NCBI GenBank assembly: GCA_003248315.1
Contig: QKWM01000004.1
Span: 3,407,001 to 3,471,000 of the forward strand
Direction: 5' to 3'
DNA: 64,000 nucleotides
Source of the DNA: Streptomyces sp. SW4
GTDB lineage: Bacteria > Actinomycetota > Actinomycetes > Streptomycetales > Streptomycetaceae
The notes below the pieces were generated by a model. The model did no database searches, had not been told where the DNA came from, and saw only the letters and a list, made by a program, of their open reading frames with translations. A program made the translations under genes and the position numbers. Below are positions 7,625 through 17,144 of the stretch, one piece after another; the first letter of the stretch is position 1, and each line of letters opens with the position of its first letter.

Positions 7625-9501
7625 GTGAGCGACACACAGACACTGATCGAGAACCGTCCGCCGTCCGTGGCGGGCCTCTTCCTGGAGCGCGTGGCGGCCA
7701 CGCCGGACGCCGAGGCATACCGCTATCCCGTACCGCCGGCCTCCGGTGAGGGCCCGGACGACTGGAAGTCGCTGACCTGGGCGCAGGCCGCCGAACGCGT
7801 GTACGCGATCGCGGCGGGCCTCATCGAGCTGGGCGTGGAGCCGGAGCAGCGGGTGGCGCTGGCCTCGGCGACCCGGATCGAGTGGATCCTGACCGACCTC
7901 GGCATCATGTGCGCGGGCGCGGCGACGACCACGATCTATCCGCAGACCAACGCCGACGAGTCGGCGTACATCCTGTCCGACTCCGGCAGCCGGGTCCTCG
8001 TCGCCGAGAACGCCGAGCAGCTCGCCAAGGCCCGCGACAAGCGCGCCGAGCTGCCCGAACTCACCCACGTGGTGGTGATCGACCCGGCCGGTGCCGACAC
8101 CTCCGAGGAGTGGGTGCTGACCCTGGAGGAGCTCCAGGCCCGCGGCAGGGCGCGCCTGGAGAAGGACCCGGAGCTGATCGAGCAGCGGGTCGGCGCGCTC
8201 ACCAAGGACCAGCTCGCCACCCTCATCTACACCTCCGGCACCACCGGCCGCCCCAAGGGCGTCCGCCTGCCGCACGACAACTGGTCGTACATGGCGAAGG
8301 CGATCGCCGCGACCGGCCTGGTCGGAGCGGACGACGTGCAGTACCTGTGGCTGCCGCTCGCGCACGTCTTCGGCAAGGTGCTCACCTCGGGCCAGATCGA
8401 GGTCGGCCACGTCACCGCCGTCGACGGCCGGGTCGACAAGATCATCGAGAATCTGCCGGTGGTCCAGCCGACGTACATGGCGGCCGTCCCGCGCATCTTC
8501 GAGAAGGTCTACAACGGGGTCGCGGCCAAGGCGAAGGCCGGCGGCGGCGCCAAGTACAAGATCTTCCAGTGGGCCGCCGAGGTCGCCCGCGAGTACGCCA
8601 AGGTCACGCAGGACAACTTCCGCCGCACCGGCGCCGCCACCGCCCCCTTCGGCCTGCGCTCCAAGCACGCCGTCGCCGACAAGCTCGTCTACGCCAAGAT
8701 CCGCGAGGCCTTTGGCGGCAACCTGCGCGCCTGCGTCTCCGGCTCGGCCGCCCTCGCGCCCGACATCGGCTTCTTCTTCTCCGGCGCCGGCATCCACATC
8801 CTGGAGGGATACGGCCTCACCGAGTCCTCCGCCGCCTCCTTCGTCAACCCCGGCGAGGCCTACCGCACCGGTACGGTCGGCAAGCCGCTGCCCGGCACCG
8901 AGGTGCGCATCGCCGACGACGGCGAGATCCTGCTGCGCGGCCCCGGCATCATGGAGGGCTACCACAAGCTGCCCGAGAAGACCGCCGAGGTGCTGGAGCC
9001 GGACGGCTGGTTCCACACCGGCGACATCGGCGAGCTGTCGGCCGACGGCTACCTGCGGATCACCGACCGCAAGAAGGACCTCATCAAGACCTCGGGCGGC
9101 AAGTACATCGCGCCCGCCGAGGTCGAGGGCCAGTTCAAGGCGGTGTGCCCGTACGTCTCCAACATCCTCGTCCACGGCGCCGACCGGAACTTCTGCACCG
9201 CCCTCATCGCCCTCGACGAGGCCGCCATCACCGAGTGGGCCAAGGAGAACGGGCTGGAGGGGAAGCCGTACGCCGAGATCGTCGCCGCGCCCGCCACGGT
9301 CGAGATGGTGCAGGGCTACGTCGACCAGCTCAACGCCGGGCTCCAGCGCTGGCAGACGATCAAGAAGTTCCGGCTGCTGCCGCGCGACCTCGACGTGGAG
9401 CACGGCGAGATCACGCCGAGCCTGAAGCTGAAGCGGCCGGTGGTCGAACGCGAGTACAAGGACCTGATCGAGGAGATGTACGAGGGACGCGCGAGGCCTG
9501 A
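7625..9501 (+). CDS. fadD: Long-chain acyl-CoA synthetase (AMP-forming), frameshift at 3' end
   Basis: An ANL-superfamily enzyme that activates fatty acids to acyl-CoA through an acyl-adenylate. The P-loop-like YTSGTTGRPKG is at about residue 200, followed by GYGLTESSA, DGWFHTGDIG, ITDRKKDLIKTSGGKYIAP and the C-terminal EITPSLKLKRP. The start GTG 7625 has a good GGAGGA site upstream. The frame as written runs on into 40 unrelated codons and through a perfect terminator hairpin. Adding one G at 9484-9486 gives the normal ending EEMYEGTREA with a stop at 9499-9501 and 625 residues. The C-terminal extension is therefore an artefact. The upstream palindrome suggests repression, perhaps by a fatty-acid-responsive TetR protein. 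Confidence 0.93.
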
Positions 9502-9542
9502 GCCCCCGCGCGGCACCCGCGCAGGACGGGACACCGCGGTGA

Positions 9543-9581
9543 GCGACCCGGCCCGGACGGAAGCCGTCCGGGCCGGGTCGC
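9543..9581 (+). terminator. Perfect terminator hairpin after fadD
   Basis: An 18-bp perfect stem: the left arm is 9543-9560 (starting GCGACCCGGCC), the loop is AAG, and the right arm is 9564-9581 (ending GGCCGGGTCGC), followed by TT. It confirms that fadD ends before it. Confidence 0.85.
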
Positions 9582-9741
9582 TTCGGGTCGGGGCCCTTCC
9601 GGACCGGTCCCGATCGTCTCTGTAGCACGACCGTCACCTTTGGTGGCCCACTTCGGTAACTCGGTGCGTACGCGTGCGGCCGGTCTGTCACTCTGTCGGC
9701 AGCGACCGCGGCGTACGCGCACGATTCCAGGGGGGCCGTCC

Positions 9742-11619
9742 ATGGGGGCCGTTCCGACGCAACGGGAGAGCCCGTCCCGTGCCGCTGGGGTGCCCGCGCA
9801 CTCCGCGACCTCCGGGCAGACGAGCGCGACCCTGCCCGGAAGCTCCCTCGCGCCGGGAGCCGCCCGCGCGCTGCTGCGGGCCGCCCGCGCCGAGTGGACC
9901 GGCGACGGCCTGCCCGGCGCCGAGCACCTGACCGACCACCTGCTCGACGACGCCCTCGTGGTCGTCAGCGAACTCGTCACCAACGCCGTCGTGCACGCCG
10001 GCACCGAGGTCGAGGTGACCTGCCGGCTGGAGGAGAGCGGCGCCCTGGTCGTGGAGGCGTGCGACCGGCGCCCCTCCCGCGCCCCGGGCGGCGGCGCCCC
10101 CCGCACGCCGTACGACACCCCCGAGTACGGCCGCGGGCTGCGCCTGGTGGCCGCCCTCTGCGAGGCCTGGGGCATCACCTACCGGGCCGGCGCCAAGACC
10201 GTCTGGGCGCGCCTCGGCCCGCCGACGGGACCGGACGCCCCCGTCACCGACGGCCCGGACGGCCTCGAACACGACCTGCGCTGCGCCGGGCTCCTCGCCC
10301 CCGACCCGCCGGAACTCGGCCGCGACGACCGGGAGTGGCTGGGCCGCGCCGCGCTGTCCTTCCTGGCCGAGGCCTCCGACCTGCTCGCCGGACAGCTCGA
10401 CGAGGACCTCGTCACCTCCCTCACCGGGCAGCTGATCGTGCCCCGCCTCGCCGACTGGTGCGCGGTGTGGCTGGAGGACGAGTCCCTGGGCCGCTCCGCC
10501 GCCGGTGCGCGGCTCGCCCGCGTCTGGCACGCCGGCGAGAGCCGTATCGAGGAGCTGCGCCGGGTTCTGGAGAAGCACCCGCCCCTCCCGCCGGACGCCG
10601 TGGACCCCGGCCCGGTCGCCCATCCGTGGCCCGGCGCCGCGCTCGGCCCCCACGAGACGCGGGGCGCCGCCCTCGCCTACCGGCTCACCGCCGGCGGACG
10701 GCCCCTGGGCACCCTGGTCGTCGGCCGGGCGGGCCCCTCCCGCTTCCCCGACGAGATCACCGGCCTCCTGGAGGACCTCGGCCGCCGGGTGGCGCTCGCG
10801 ATCGGCGCCGCCCGCCAGTACGCCCGGCAGGCCGCCATCAGCGCCGTGCTCCAGCGCGGACTGCTGCCCGGCGCCGTCGCCGAGATCCCCGGGGTGCGCA
10901 CCGCCCTGGTCCACGAGCCGTGCGTCAAGGGCGGCCCCAGCGGCGACTTCTACGACCTCTTCCCGGCCGGCGACGGCCGCTGGTGCTTCGCCGTCGGCGA
11001 CGTCCAGGGCAAGGGCCCGGAGGCCGCCGTCGTCATCGGCCTGGCCCGGCCCTGGCTGCGGCTGCTGGCCCGCGAGGGGTACGGAGTCCCCGGCGTCCTC
11101 GACCGCCTCAACCAGCTCCTCCTCGACGACGCCACCGAGGCCGCCGACGCCGCCGCCCGCGCCCTGGTCGCCGCCGGCGCCCGCCCGGCCGCCCCGGCGA
11201 CGGCCCGCAGACCCGCTTCCTGTCCCTCCTCTACGGCGAACTGGCCCCTTCGACGGCGGCGTCCGCTGCACCCTCGCCGCCGCCGGCCACCCCTGCCGCT
11301 GCTGCTCCGCCCCGACGGCGGCGTCCGCACCGCCGCGCAGCCGCAGACCCTCCTGGGAGTGATAGAGGACACGGCGTACACCAGCGACACCGTCGAACTG
11401 CGCTCCGGCGACACCCTGCTGTGCGTCACCGACGGGGTCACCGAGCGGCGCGACGGCTCCCGCCAGTTCGACGACGGCGACGGCCTCGCGGCCGCGCTGG
11501 CCACCTGCGCCGGGCTCGGCGCCGAGCCGATCGCCGAGCGCATCCGGCGGCTCGTGCACGACTTCGGGGACCGGCCGCCGGAGGACGACCTGGCGCTGCT
11601 GGTGCTCCAGGCGGAGTAA
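9742..11619 (+). CDS. Anti-sigma kinase-like / GAF / PP2C (SpoIIE-type) phosphatase
   Basis: A multidomain regulator of 626 residues. Residues about 25-150 form a HATPase_c domain of the RsbW type (VVVSELVTNAVVHAGTEVEV, YGRGLRLVAALCEAWG). Residues about 190-380 are GAF-like (LGTLVVGRAG). Residues about 390-620 are a PP2C/SpoIIE phosphatase (GDFYDLFP, AVGDVQGKGPEAA, LCVTDGVTERRD, EDDLALLVLQAE). Such proteins control anti-anti-sigma factors by phosphorylation and dephosphorylation. Three single-base losses (between 11176 and 11200, at 11245-11248 and at 11290-11293) cancel out, so the frame looks open but about 35 residues are nonsense. The repaired text reads TRFLSLLYGELAPFDGG and GHPLPLLLRPDGG. 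ATG 9742 follows an AGGGGGG sequence. Confidence 0.88.
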   Translation: MGAVPTQRESPSRAAGVPAHSATSGQTSATLPGSSLAPGAARALLRAARAEWTGDGLPGAEHLTDHLLDDALVVVSELVTNAVVHAGTEVEVTCRLEESGALVVEACDRRPSRAPGGGAPRTPYDTPEYGRGLRLVAALCEAWGITYRAGAKTVWARLGPPTGPDAPVTDGPDGLEHDLRCAGLLAPDPPELGRDDREWLGRAALSFLAEASDLLAGQLDEDLVTSLTGQLIVPRLADWCAVWLEDESLGRSAAGARLARVWHAGESRIEELRRVLEKHPPLPPDAVDPGPVAHPWPGAALGPHETRGAALAYRLTAGGRPLGTLVVGRAGPSRFPDEITGLLEDLGRRVALAIGAARQYARQAAISAVLQRGLLPGAVAEIPGVRTALVHEPCVKGGPSGDFYDLFPAGDGRWCFAVGDVQGKGPEAAVVIGLARPWLRLLAREGYGVPGVLDRLNQLLLDDATEAADAAARALVAAGARPAAPATARRPASCPSSTANWPLRRRRPLHPRRRRPPLPLLLRPDGGVRTAAQPQTLLGVIEDTAYTSDTVELRSGDTLLCVTDGVTERRDGSRQFDDGDGLAAALATCAGLGAEPIAERIRRLVHDFGDRPPEDDLALLVLQAE

Positions 11620-11646
11620 CGCCGCCGGTACGGGACAATGGAGGGC

Positions 11647-12871
11647 ATGCCCTCCGCACTCCCCGACGGCGAGCCCGTCCCGGCCGACGGCGCGCTCCCC
11701 GCCTCCGCGCTCGCCGGGGCCGCGGACCGCCCCTCGGCTTCTACCTGCACGTCCCGTACTGCGCGACCCGCTGCGGCTACTGCGACTTCAACACCTACAC
11801 CGCGACCGAGCTGCGCGGCACCGGCGGCGTCCTCGCCTCCCGCGACAACTACGCCGAGACGCTCGTCGACGAGATCCGCCTCGCCCGCAAGGTCCTCGGC
11901 GACGACCCGCGCCCGGTCCGCACGGTCTTCGTCGGCGGCGGCACGCCCACGCTGCTGGCCGCGGACGACCTGGTGCGGATGGTGCGCGCGATCCGCGACG
12001 AGTTCGGGCTGGCGCCGGACGCGGAGGTCACCACGGAGGCGAACCCGGAATCGGTCGACCCGGCCTACCTCGCCGCCCTGCGCCAGGGCGGCTTCAACCG
12101 CGTCTCCTTCGGCATGCAGAGCGCGCGGCGGCACGTGCTGCAGGTGCTGGACCGCACCCACACCCCGGCCGGCCCGAGGCGTGCGTCGCCGAGGCCCGCG
12201 CGGCCGGGTTCGAGCACGTCAACCTCGACCTGATCTACGGCACGCCCGGCGAGTCCGACGACGACTGGCGGGCGTCGCTGGACGCCGCCCTCGGTGCCGG
12301 GCCCGACCATGTGTCGGCGTACGCGCTGATCGTGGAGGAGGGCACGCAGCTCGCGCGGCGCATCCGGCGCGGCGAGGTGCCGATGACCGACGACGACGTG
12401 CACGCCGACCGCTATCTGATCGCCGAGGAGCGGCTGTCGGCGGCGGGCTTCGACTGGTACGAGGTGTCCAACTGGGCCGCCTCGGACGCGGGCCGCTGTC
12501 TGCACAACGAGCTGTACTGGCGGGGCGCCGACTGGTGGGGGCCGGGCCGGGCGCGCACAGCCACGTGGGCGGGGTGCGCTGGTGGAACGTGAAGCATCCC
12601 GGGGCGTACGCGGCGGCGCTGGCGGCGGGCGGTCGCCGGGGCCGGGCGGGAGCTGCTGTCGGCGGAGGACCGCCGGGTGGAGCGGATTCTGCTGGAGCTG
12701 CGGTTGCGGGAGGGGTGCCGTTGTCGCTGCTGCGGGAGGCGGGGCGGCCGCGGCGCGGCGGGCGGTGGCGGACGGGCTGCTGGACGTCGGGCCGTTCGAG
12801 GAGGGCGGGCCGTGCTGACCCTGCGGGGCCGCCTGCTCGCGGACGCGGTCGTCCGCGACCTGGTCGACTGA
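11647..12871 (+). CDS. hemW: HemW-type radical SAM heme chaperone (eight frameshifts)
   Basis: A radical SAM protein once called oxygen-independent coproporphyrinogen III oxidase-like, now thought to insert or carry heme. The [4Fe-4S] motif YCATRCGYCDFN is intact, followed by VFVGGGTPTLL, TTEANPES, NRVSFGMQS and LIYGTPGESDDDWR. The reading frame changes at about 11730-11733, 12167, 12537-12541, 12627, 12638, 12712-12715, 12746 and 12807. Each is repaired by one G or C, giving 410 residues and the stop at 12869-12871. Key text restored includes PLGFYLHVPYCATRC, WWGAGPGAHSHVGGVRWWN and VRDLVD at the end. It is the most damaged gene in the window. The start ATG 11647 (MPSALPDGEPVP) is preferred to ATG 11638. 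Confidence 0.88.
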
Positions 12872-12907
12872 CGGAGAGGTTCCGCCCCCGCCGCCCTTTC
12901 CCTTCCC

Positions 12908-13036
12908 GACCCGGGGCTGCCGCCCCGGACCCCCGCTTCGGCCTGGACGGCCTCGTCCTCAAACGCCGGACGGGCTGGCAAGTCAGCCCCTCCGGCGTTT
13001 GAGGAGCGGGGGTCCGGGGCGGAGCCCCGGGACGGG
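12908..13036. repeat. REP-like nested palindrome, copy 1
   Basis: The inner arms CCTCAAACGCCGGACGGGCTG and CAGCCCCTCCGGCGTTTGAGG differ by one base. The outer arms around 12910-12937 and 13005-13031 (GGGGCTGCCGCCCCGGAC against GTCCGGGGCGGAGCCCC) also pair. A second, nearly identical element lies at 16960-17085. Both lie downstream of a protein gene and have no coding content. It follows hemW and may act as a terminator or a nucleoid-protein site. Confidence 0.8.
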
Positions 13037-13039
13037 ACC

Positions 13040-13835
13040 TCAGGTCGTCACGAAGTCGATCAGTTCTTCCACGCGGCCCAGCAGCTCCGGCTCCAGGTCC
13101 TTGTACGAGCGGACCCGCGACAGGATCCGCTCCCAGGCCGCCCCGTGTTCTCCGGCCACCCCAGCGCCCGGCACACCCCCGTCTTCCAGTCCTGCCGCGC
13201 GGCACCCGCGGCCAGCCCTCGATGCCGAGGGACGACGGCTTCACCGCCTCCCAGATGTCGATGTACGGATGGCCCACCACGAGCGCGTGCTCGCTCGTCA
13301 CCGCCTGCGCGATCCGCCACTCCTTGGAGCCGGGCACCAGATGGTCCACCAGGACGCCCAGCCGCGCGTCCGGCCCGGGGGCGAAGTCGGCGACGATGGA
13401 CGGCAGGTCGTCCACGCCCTCCAGGTACTCCACGACCACGCCCTCGATGCGCAGGTCGTCGCCCCACACCTTCTCGACCAGCTCGGCGTCGTGCCGCCCC
13501 TCGACGTAGATCCGCCCGGCGCGGGCCACGCGCGCGCGGGCGCCGGGCACGGCGACCGAGCCGGACGCCGTGCGCGTGGGACGCACCGGGCCGGCGGCGG
13601 GCCTGACCAGGGTCACCGCGCGTCCCTCCAGCAGGAAGCCGCGGGGTTCGAGCGGGAACACCCGGCGCTTGCCGAAGCGGTCCTCCAGCGTCACCGTGCC
13701 CGCCTCGCAGCCGATCACCGCGCCGCAGAAGCCGGTCCCCGGCTCCTCCACCACCAGGCCCGGTTCGGCGGGGACCTCCGGCACCGGCTGCGGCTTCTTC
13801 CACGGCGGGGTCAGATCGGGGGAGTACTGGCGCAT
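13040..13835 (-). CDS. DUF3097 family protein (two frameshifts)
   Basis: A 265-residue actinobacterial protein starting MRQYSPDLTPPWKKPQPVPEVP. Visible segments are GTGFCGAVIGCEAGTVTLED, RRVFPLEPRGFLLEG, GRIYVEGRHDAELVEKVWGDD (resembling a Toprim-like strand-helix), VVEYLEGVDDLPSIV, LVDHLVPGSKEWRIA and VVGHPYIDIWEAVKP. The frame breaks near 13195-13200 (restoring VPRGQDWKTGVCRALGWPE) and at the C run 13141-13144 (restoring TGAAWERILSRVRSYKDLEPE). Function is unknown. The acidic loop pattern with EGRHDAELVEKV suggests a nucleic-acid-related enzyme of the Toprim kind, but this is an inference. It is the first of two neighbouring reverse-strand genes. Confidence 0.82.
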
Positions 13836-13869
13836 TCTCCCGACGATAGGAGCATTGCGCCGTCCGTGA

Positions 13870-14599
13870 TCAGTGCGACACGCCGTGACGGGCCGCCAGC
13901 GCGTCCCGCTGGGCGCGGACGAACGCCGCGTCCACCACCGCGCCGTGACCGGGCACGTACAGTGCGTCCTCGCCACCGAGGTCGAGGAGCCGGTCGAGGG
14001 CGGCGGGCCAGTGCGCCGGCACGGCGTCGGGACCCGCCTGGGGCGCCCCGGACTCCTCGACCAGGTCGCCGCAGAAGACGACCTCCGGGTCGCCCGGTAC
14101 CAGGACCGCCAGATCGTGCGCCGTGTGCCGGGGCCGAGGTTGGCCAGCAGCACCTGCCGGCCGCCGCCCAGGTCGAGCGTCCACTCGCCGCACACCTGGT
14201 GGCGCACCGGCACCAGCGCGTCGGCCGCCTCCTCCGCCCGGCGCGCGTCCAGCCCGTGGGCGATCGCGTCGGCGCGCAGCCCGTCCCGGCCGGAGGCGGT
14301 GCCGAGGACGGTGTCCACGCCCACCGCGCCGTACACCTCCGCGCCCGCGAAGGCGGCGGCGCCGAAGACGTGGTCGAAGTGCGGATGGGTCAGCGCGAGA
14401 TGCGTCACACGGTGACCCGCGAGCGCCTGCGCCTCGGCGCGCAACCGCGCGCCCTCGCCGAGGCTCGACCCGGCGTCGACGAGCAGCGCCGCGCCCCGGC
14501 CGACGACGAGCCCGCCGTGCAGTCCCACACCGGCAGCCGGCACCGTCCGACACCGGCCGCGACCCTCTCCCATCCCAGCTCTTCCCAAGTCACCGTCAT
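13870..14599 (-). CDS. Metallo-beta-lactamase-fold hydrolase (two frameshifts)
   Basis: A 243-residue MBL-fold protein. The metal site motif THPHFDHVFG is intact, followed by the later metal ligands GPGHTAHDLAV, FCGDLVEESG and YVPGHGAVVDAAF. The frame changes at 14511-14513 (restoring TAGLVVGRGAALLVDAGSS) and at 14128-14131 (restoring LGPGHTAHD), which splits the second His motif. Such proteins are glyoxalase II-like or general hydrolases. The substrate cannot be deduced. The start ATG 14599 (MTVTWEELGWERV) lacks a clear ribosome site. The gene lies back to back with hrcA. Confidence 0.85.
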
Positions 14600-14696
14600 A
14601 CCGCGACGCTAACGGGGACGGCGGGCGCGGGCACGACGGGCGCGGGACCGGCCTTGCCCGCGGTGTACCCCACGGCCGTACACTGGCCGGGGAAGT

Positions 14697-14723
14697 CTGG
14701 CACTCACACGCGCCGAGTGCCAG
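14697..14723. promoter_or_regulatory. CIRCE operator (HrcA binding site)
   Basis: CTGGCACTC - 9 bp - GAGTGCCAG is a perfect inverted repeat that matches the CIRCE consensus TTAGCACTC-N9-GAGTGCTAA except at the outer AT positions. It lies 40 bases before hrcA, so HrcA would repress its own operon. Confidence 0.93.
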
Positions 14724-14762
14724 GAGGGGCGTCCGGGCGAAGGACTTCTGGAGGTGTGCGCG

Positions 14763-15779
14763 ATGCTCAGTGAACGCAGGCTTCAGGTGCTGCGCGCCAT
14801 CGTCCAGGACTACGTCGGCACCGAGGAGCCCGTCGGCTCCAAGGCCCTCACCGAGCGGCACAACCTCGGCGTCTCCCCGGCCACCGTGCGCAACGACATG
14901 GCGGCGCTGGAGGAGGAGGGGTTCATCGCCCAGCCGCACACCAGCGCCGGGCGCATCCCCACGGACAAGGGCTACCGGCTCTTCGTCGACAAGCTCGCGG
15001 GCGTCAAGCCGATGTCCGCGCCGGAGCGCCGCGCCATCCAGAACTTCCTGGAGGGCGCCGTCGACCTCGACGACGTCGTCGCCCGCACGGTGCGGCTGCT
15101 GGCGCAGCTGACCCGGCAGGTCGCCGTCGTGCAGTACCCGTCCCTGACCCGTTCGACCGTGCGGCACGTGGAGCTGCTCTCGCTCGCGCCCGCGCGCCTG
15201 ATGCTGGTGCTGATCACGGACACCGGGCGGGTCGAGCAGCGGATGGTCGACTGCCCGGCGCCGTTCGGCGAGACGTCGCTGGCGGACCTGCGCGCGCGGC
15301 TCAACAGCCGGGTCGCCGGCCGCCGCTTCACGGACGTGCCGACGCTGGTGGAGGATCTCCCGGACGCCTTCGAGCCCGAGGACCGCGGGACGGTCTCGGC
15401 GGTGCTCTCCACGCTTCTGGAGACGCTCGTCGAGGAGAACGAGGAGCGGCTGATGATCGGCGGCACCGCCAATCTCACCCGCTTCGGGCACGACTTCCCT
15501 CTCACGATCCGGCCGGTGCTGGAGGCGCTGGAGGAGCACGTGGTGCTGCTCAAGCTGCTCGGCGAGGCCAAGGATCCGGGCGTGACCGTCCGTATCGGTC
15601 ATGAGAACGCCCACGAAGGACTCAACTCCACGTCCGTCGTGTCGGTGGGCTACGGTTCGGGCGGCGAGGCGGTTGCCAAGCTCGGCGTGGTCGGACCGAC
15701 CCGCATGGACTACCCGGGAACGATGGGAGCGGTACGCGCAGTGGCACGGTACGTCGGACAGATCCTGGCGGAGTCGTAG
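14763..15779 (+). CDS. hrcA: Heat-inducible transcription repressor HrcA
   Basis: A 338-residue repressor of heat-shock genes, intact. The N-terminal winged helix shows LSERRLQVLRAIVQDYVGTEEPVGSKAL, SPATVRNDMAALEEEGFI and PHTSAGRIPTDKGYR. The C-terminal effector domain includes LLITDTGRVEQRMVDC, MIGGTANLTRFGHDF and IGHENAHEGLNSTSVVSVGY. HrcA binds CIRCE and is stabilised by GroEL. The start ATG 14763 is favoured by GGAGG at 14750-14754. A perfect CIRCE just upstream shows autoregulation, and dnaJ begins at the base right after the stop. Confidence 0.97.
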   Translation: MLSERRLQVLRAIVQDYVGTEEPVGSKALTERHNLGVSPATVRNDMAALEEEGFIAQPHTSAGRIPTDKGYRLFVDKLAGVKPMSAPERRAIQNFLEGAVDLDDVVARTVRLLAQLTRQVAVVQYPSLTRSTVRHVELLSLAPARLMLVLITDTGRVEQRMVDCPAPFGETSLADLRARLNSRVAGRRFTDVPTLVEDLPDAFEPEDRGTVSAVLSTLLETLVEENEERLMIGGTANLTRFGHDFPLTIRPVLEALEEHVVLLKLLGEAKDPGVTVRIGHENAHEGLNSTSVVSVGYGSGGEAVAKLGVVGPTRMDYPGTMGAVRAVARYVGQILAES

Positions 15780-16918
15780 GTGGCCACGGACTACTACGCC
15801 GTTCTCGGCGTGCGCCGCGACGCGTCGCAGGAAGAGATCAAGAAGGCCTTCCGGCGGCTCGCGCGCGAGCTGCACCCGGACGTCAACCCCGATCCGAAGA
15901 CCCAGGAGCGGTTCAAGGAGATCAACGCCGCCTACGAGGTGCTGTCGGACCCGCAGAAGAAGCAGGTCTACGACCTCGGCGGCGACCCGCTCTCGCAGTC
16001 CGGCGGCGCGGGTGGCGCCGGCGGCTTCGGCGCGGGCGGCTTCGGGAACTTCTCGGACATCATGGACGCGTTCTTCGGCACGGCGTCGCAGCGCGGACCG
16101 CGCTCGCGCACCCGCCGCGGCCAGGACGCGATGATCCGCATCGAGGTCGAGCTGGACGAGGCCGCGTTCGGCACGACCAAGGACATCCAGGTCGACACGG
16201 CCGTCGTCTGCACCACCTGCAACGGCGAGGGCGCGGCCCCGGGCACGTCCGCGCAGACGTGTGACATGTGCCGCGGGCGCGGTGAGGTCTCCCAGGTCAC
16301 CCGGTCCTTCCTGGGCCAGGTCATGACCTCCCGGCCCTGCCCCAGTGCCAGGGCTTCGGCACCGTGGTGCCGACCCCGTGCCCCGAGTGCGCCGGCGACG
16401 GCCGCGTCCGCTCCCGCCGCACGCTGACGGTGAAGATCCCGGCCGGTGTCGACAACGGCACGCGGATCCAGCTGGCCGGCGAGGGCGAGGTCGGACCCGG
16501 CGGCGGCCCGGCCGGTGACCTCTACGTCGAGATCCACGAGCTTCCGCACCCGGTCTTCCAGCGCCGCGGTGACGACCTGCACTGCACGGTCACCATTCCG
16601 ATGACGGCGGCGGCCCTCGGGACGAAGGTGCCGCTGGAGACGCTGGACGGGGTGGAGGAGGTCGACATCCGGCCCGGCACCCAGTCCGGGCAGTCGATTC
16701 CGCTGCACGGCCGGGGTGTCACCCATCTGCGTGGTGGCGGGCGGGGTGACCTCATCGTGCACGTCGAGGTGCAGACGCCCAGCAAGCTCGATCCGGAGCA
16801 GGAGCGGTTGCTGCGGGAGCTGGCGAAGCTGCGGGGTGAGGAACGGCCGCAGGGGCAGTTCCAGCCGGGTCAGCAGGGCCTCTTCTCCCGCCTGAAGGAC
16901 GCCTTCAACGGCCGCTGA
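15780..16918 (+). CDS. dnaJ: Chaperone DnaJ (second copy type, one frameshift)
   Basis: A 379-residue Hsp40 co-chaperone. The J domain has HPD at ELHPDVNPD, then a G-rich linker (GGAGGAGGFGAGGFG). Of the four CXXCXGXG zinc repeats, CTTCNGEG, CDMCRGRG and CPECAGDG are readable. The third (CPQCQGFG) is split by a missing C at 16340-16343. The C-terminal substrate-binding domains continue to the stop at 16916-16918. The GTG start directly follows the hrcA stop, so the two genes are translationally coupled and HrcA-controlled. Streptomyces usually has another dnaJ beside dnaK, so this is probably dnaJ2. Confidence 0.95.
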
Positions 16919-16959
16919 CCCCCTGTCTCTTCCTCGCCCCCGCCGCCCCTGCCCGTCCC

Positions 16960-17085
16960 GTCCCGGGGGCTGCCGCCCCCGGACCCCGCTTCGGCCTGAA
17001 CGGCCTCGTCCTCAAACGCCGGACGGGCTGAATCCAGCCCCTCCGGCGTTTGAGGAGCGGGGGTGCGGGGCGGAGCCCGGGTGGG
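16960..17085. repeat. REP-like nested palindrome, copy 2
   Basis: Same organisation as the copy at 12908-13036: CCTCAAACGCCGGACGGGCTG, a short loop AATC, then CAGCCCCTCCGGCGTTTGAGG, flanked by GGGGCTGCCGCCCCCGGAC and GCGGGGCGGAGCCC arms and the same CTTCGGCCTGAACGGCCTCG insert. It lies downstream of dnaJ. Confidence 0.8.
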
Positions 17086-17144
17086 AAGGGAAAGGGCGGC
17101 GGGGGCGAGGGAACGTGGGGTGGGGGACGTGACAACATGCCGTC

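Noticed and set aside
9502..9625. A 40-residue C-terminal extension on fadD
   Set aside because: It arises from one lost G and runs through a perfect terminator hairpin.
12219..15875. A 1218-codon open frame on the reverse strand
   Set aside because: It is a chance frame in GC-rich DNA that strings together pieces of the real reverse-strand genes at 13040-14599 with antisense of hemW and hrcA.
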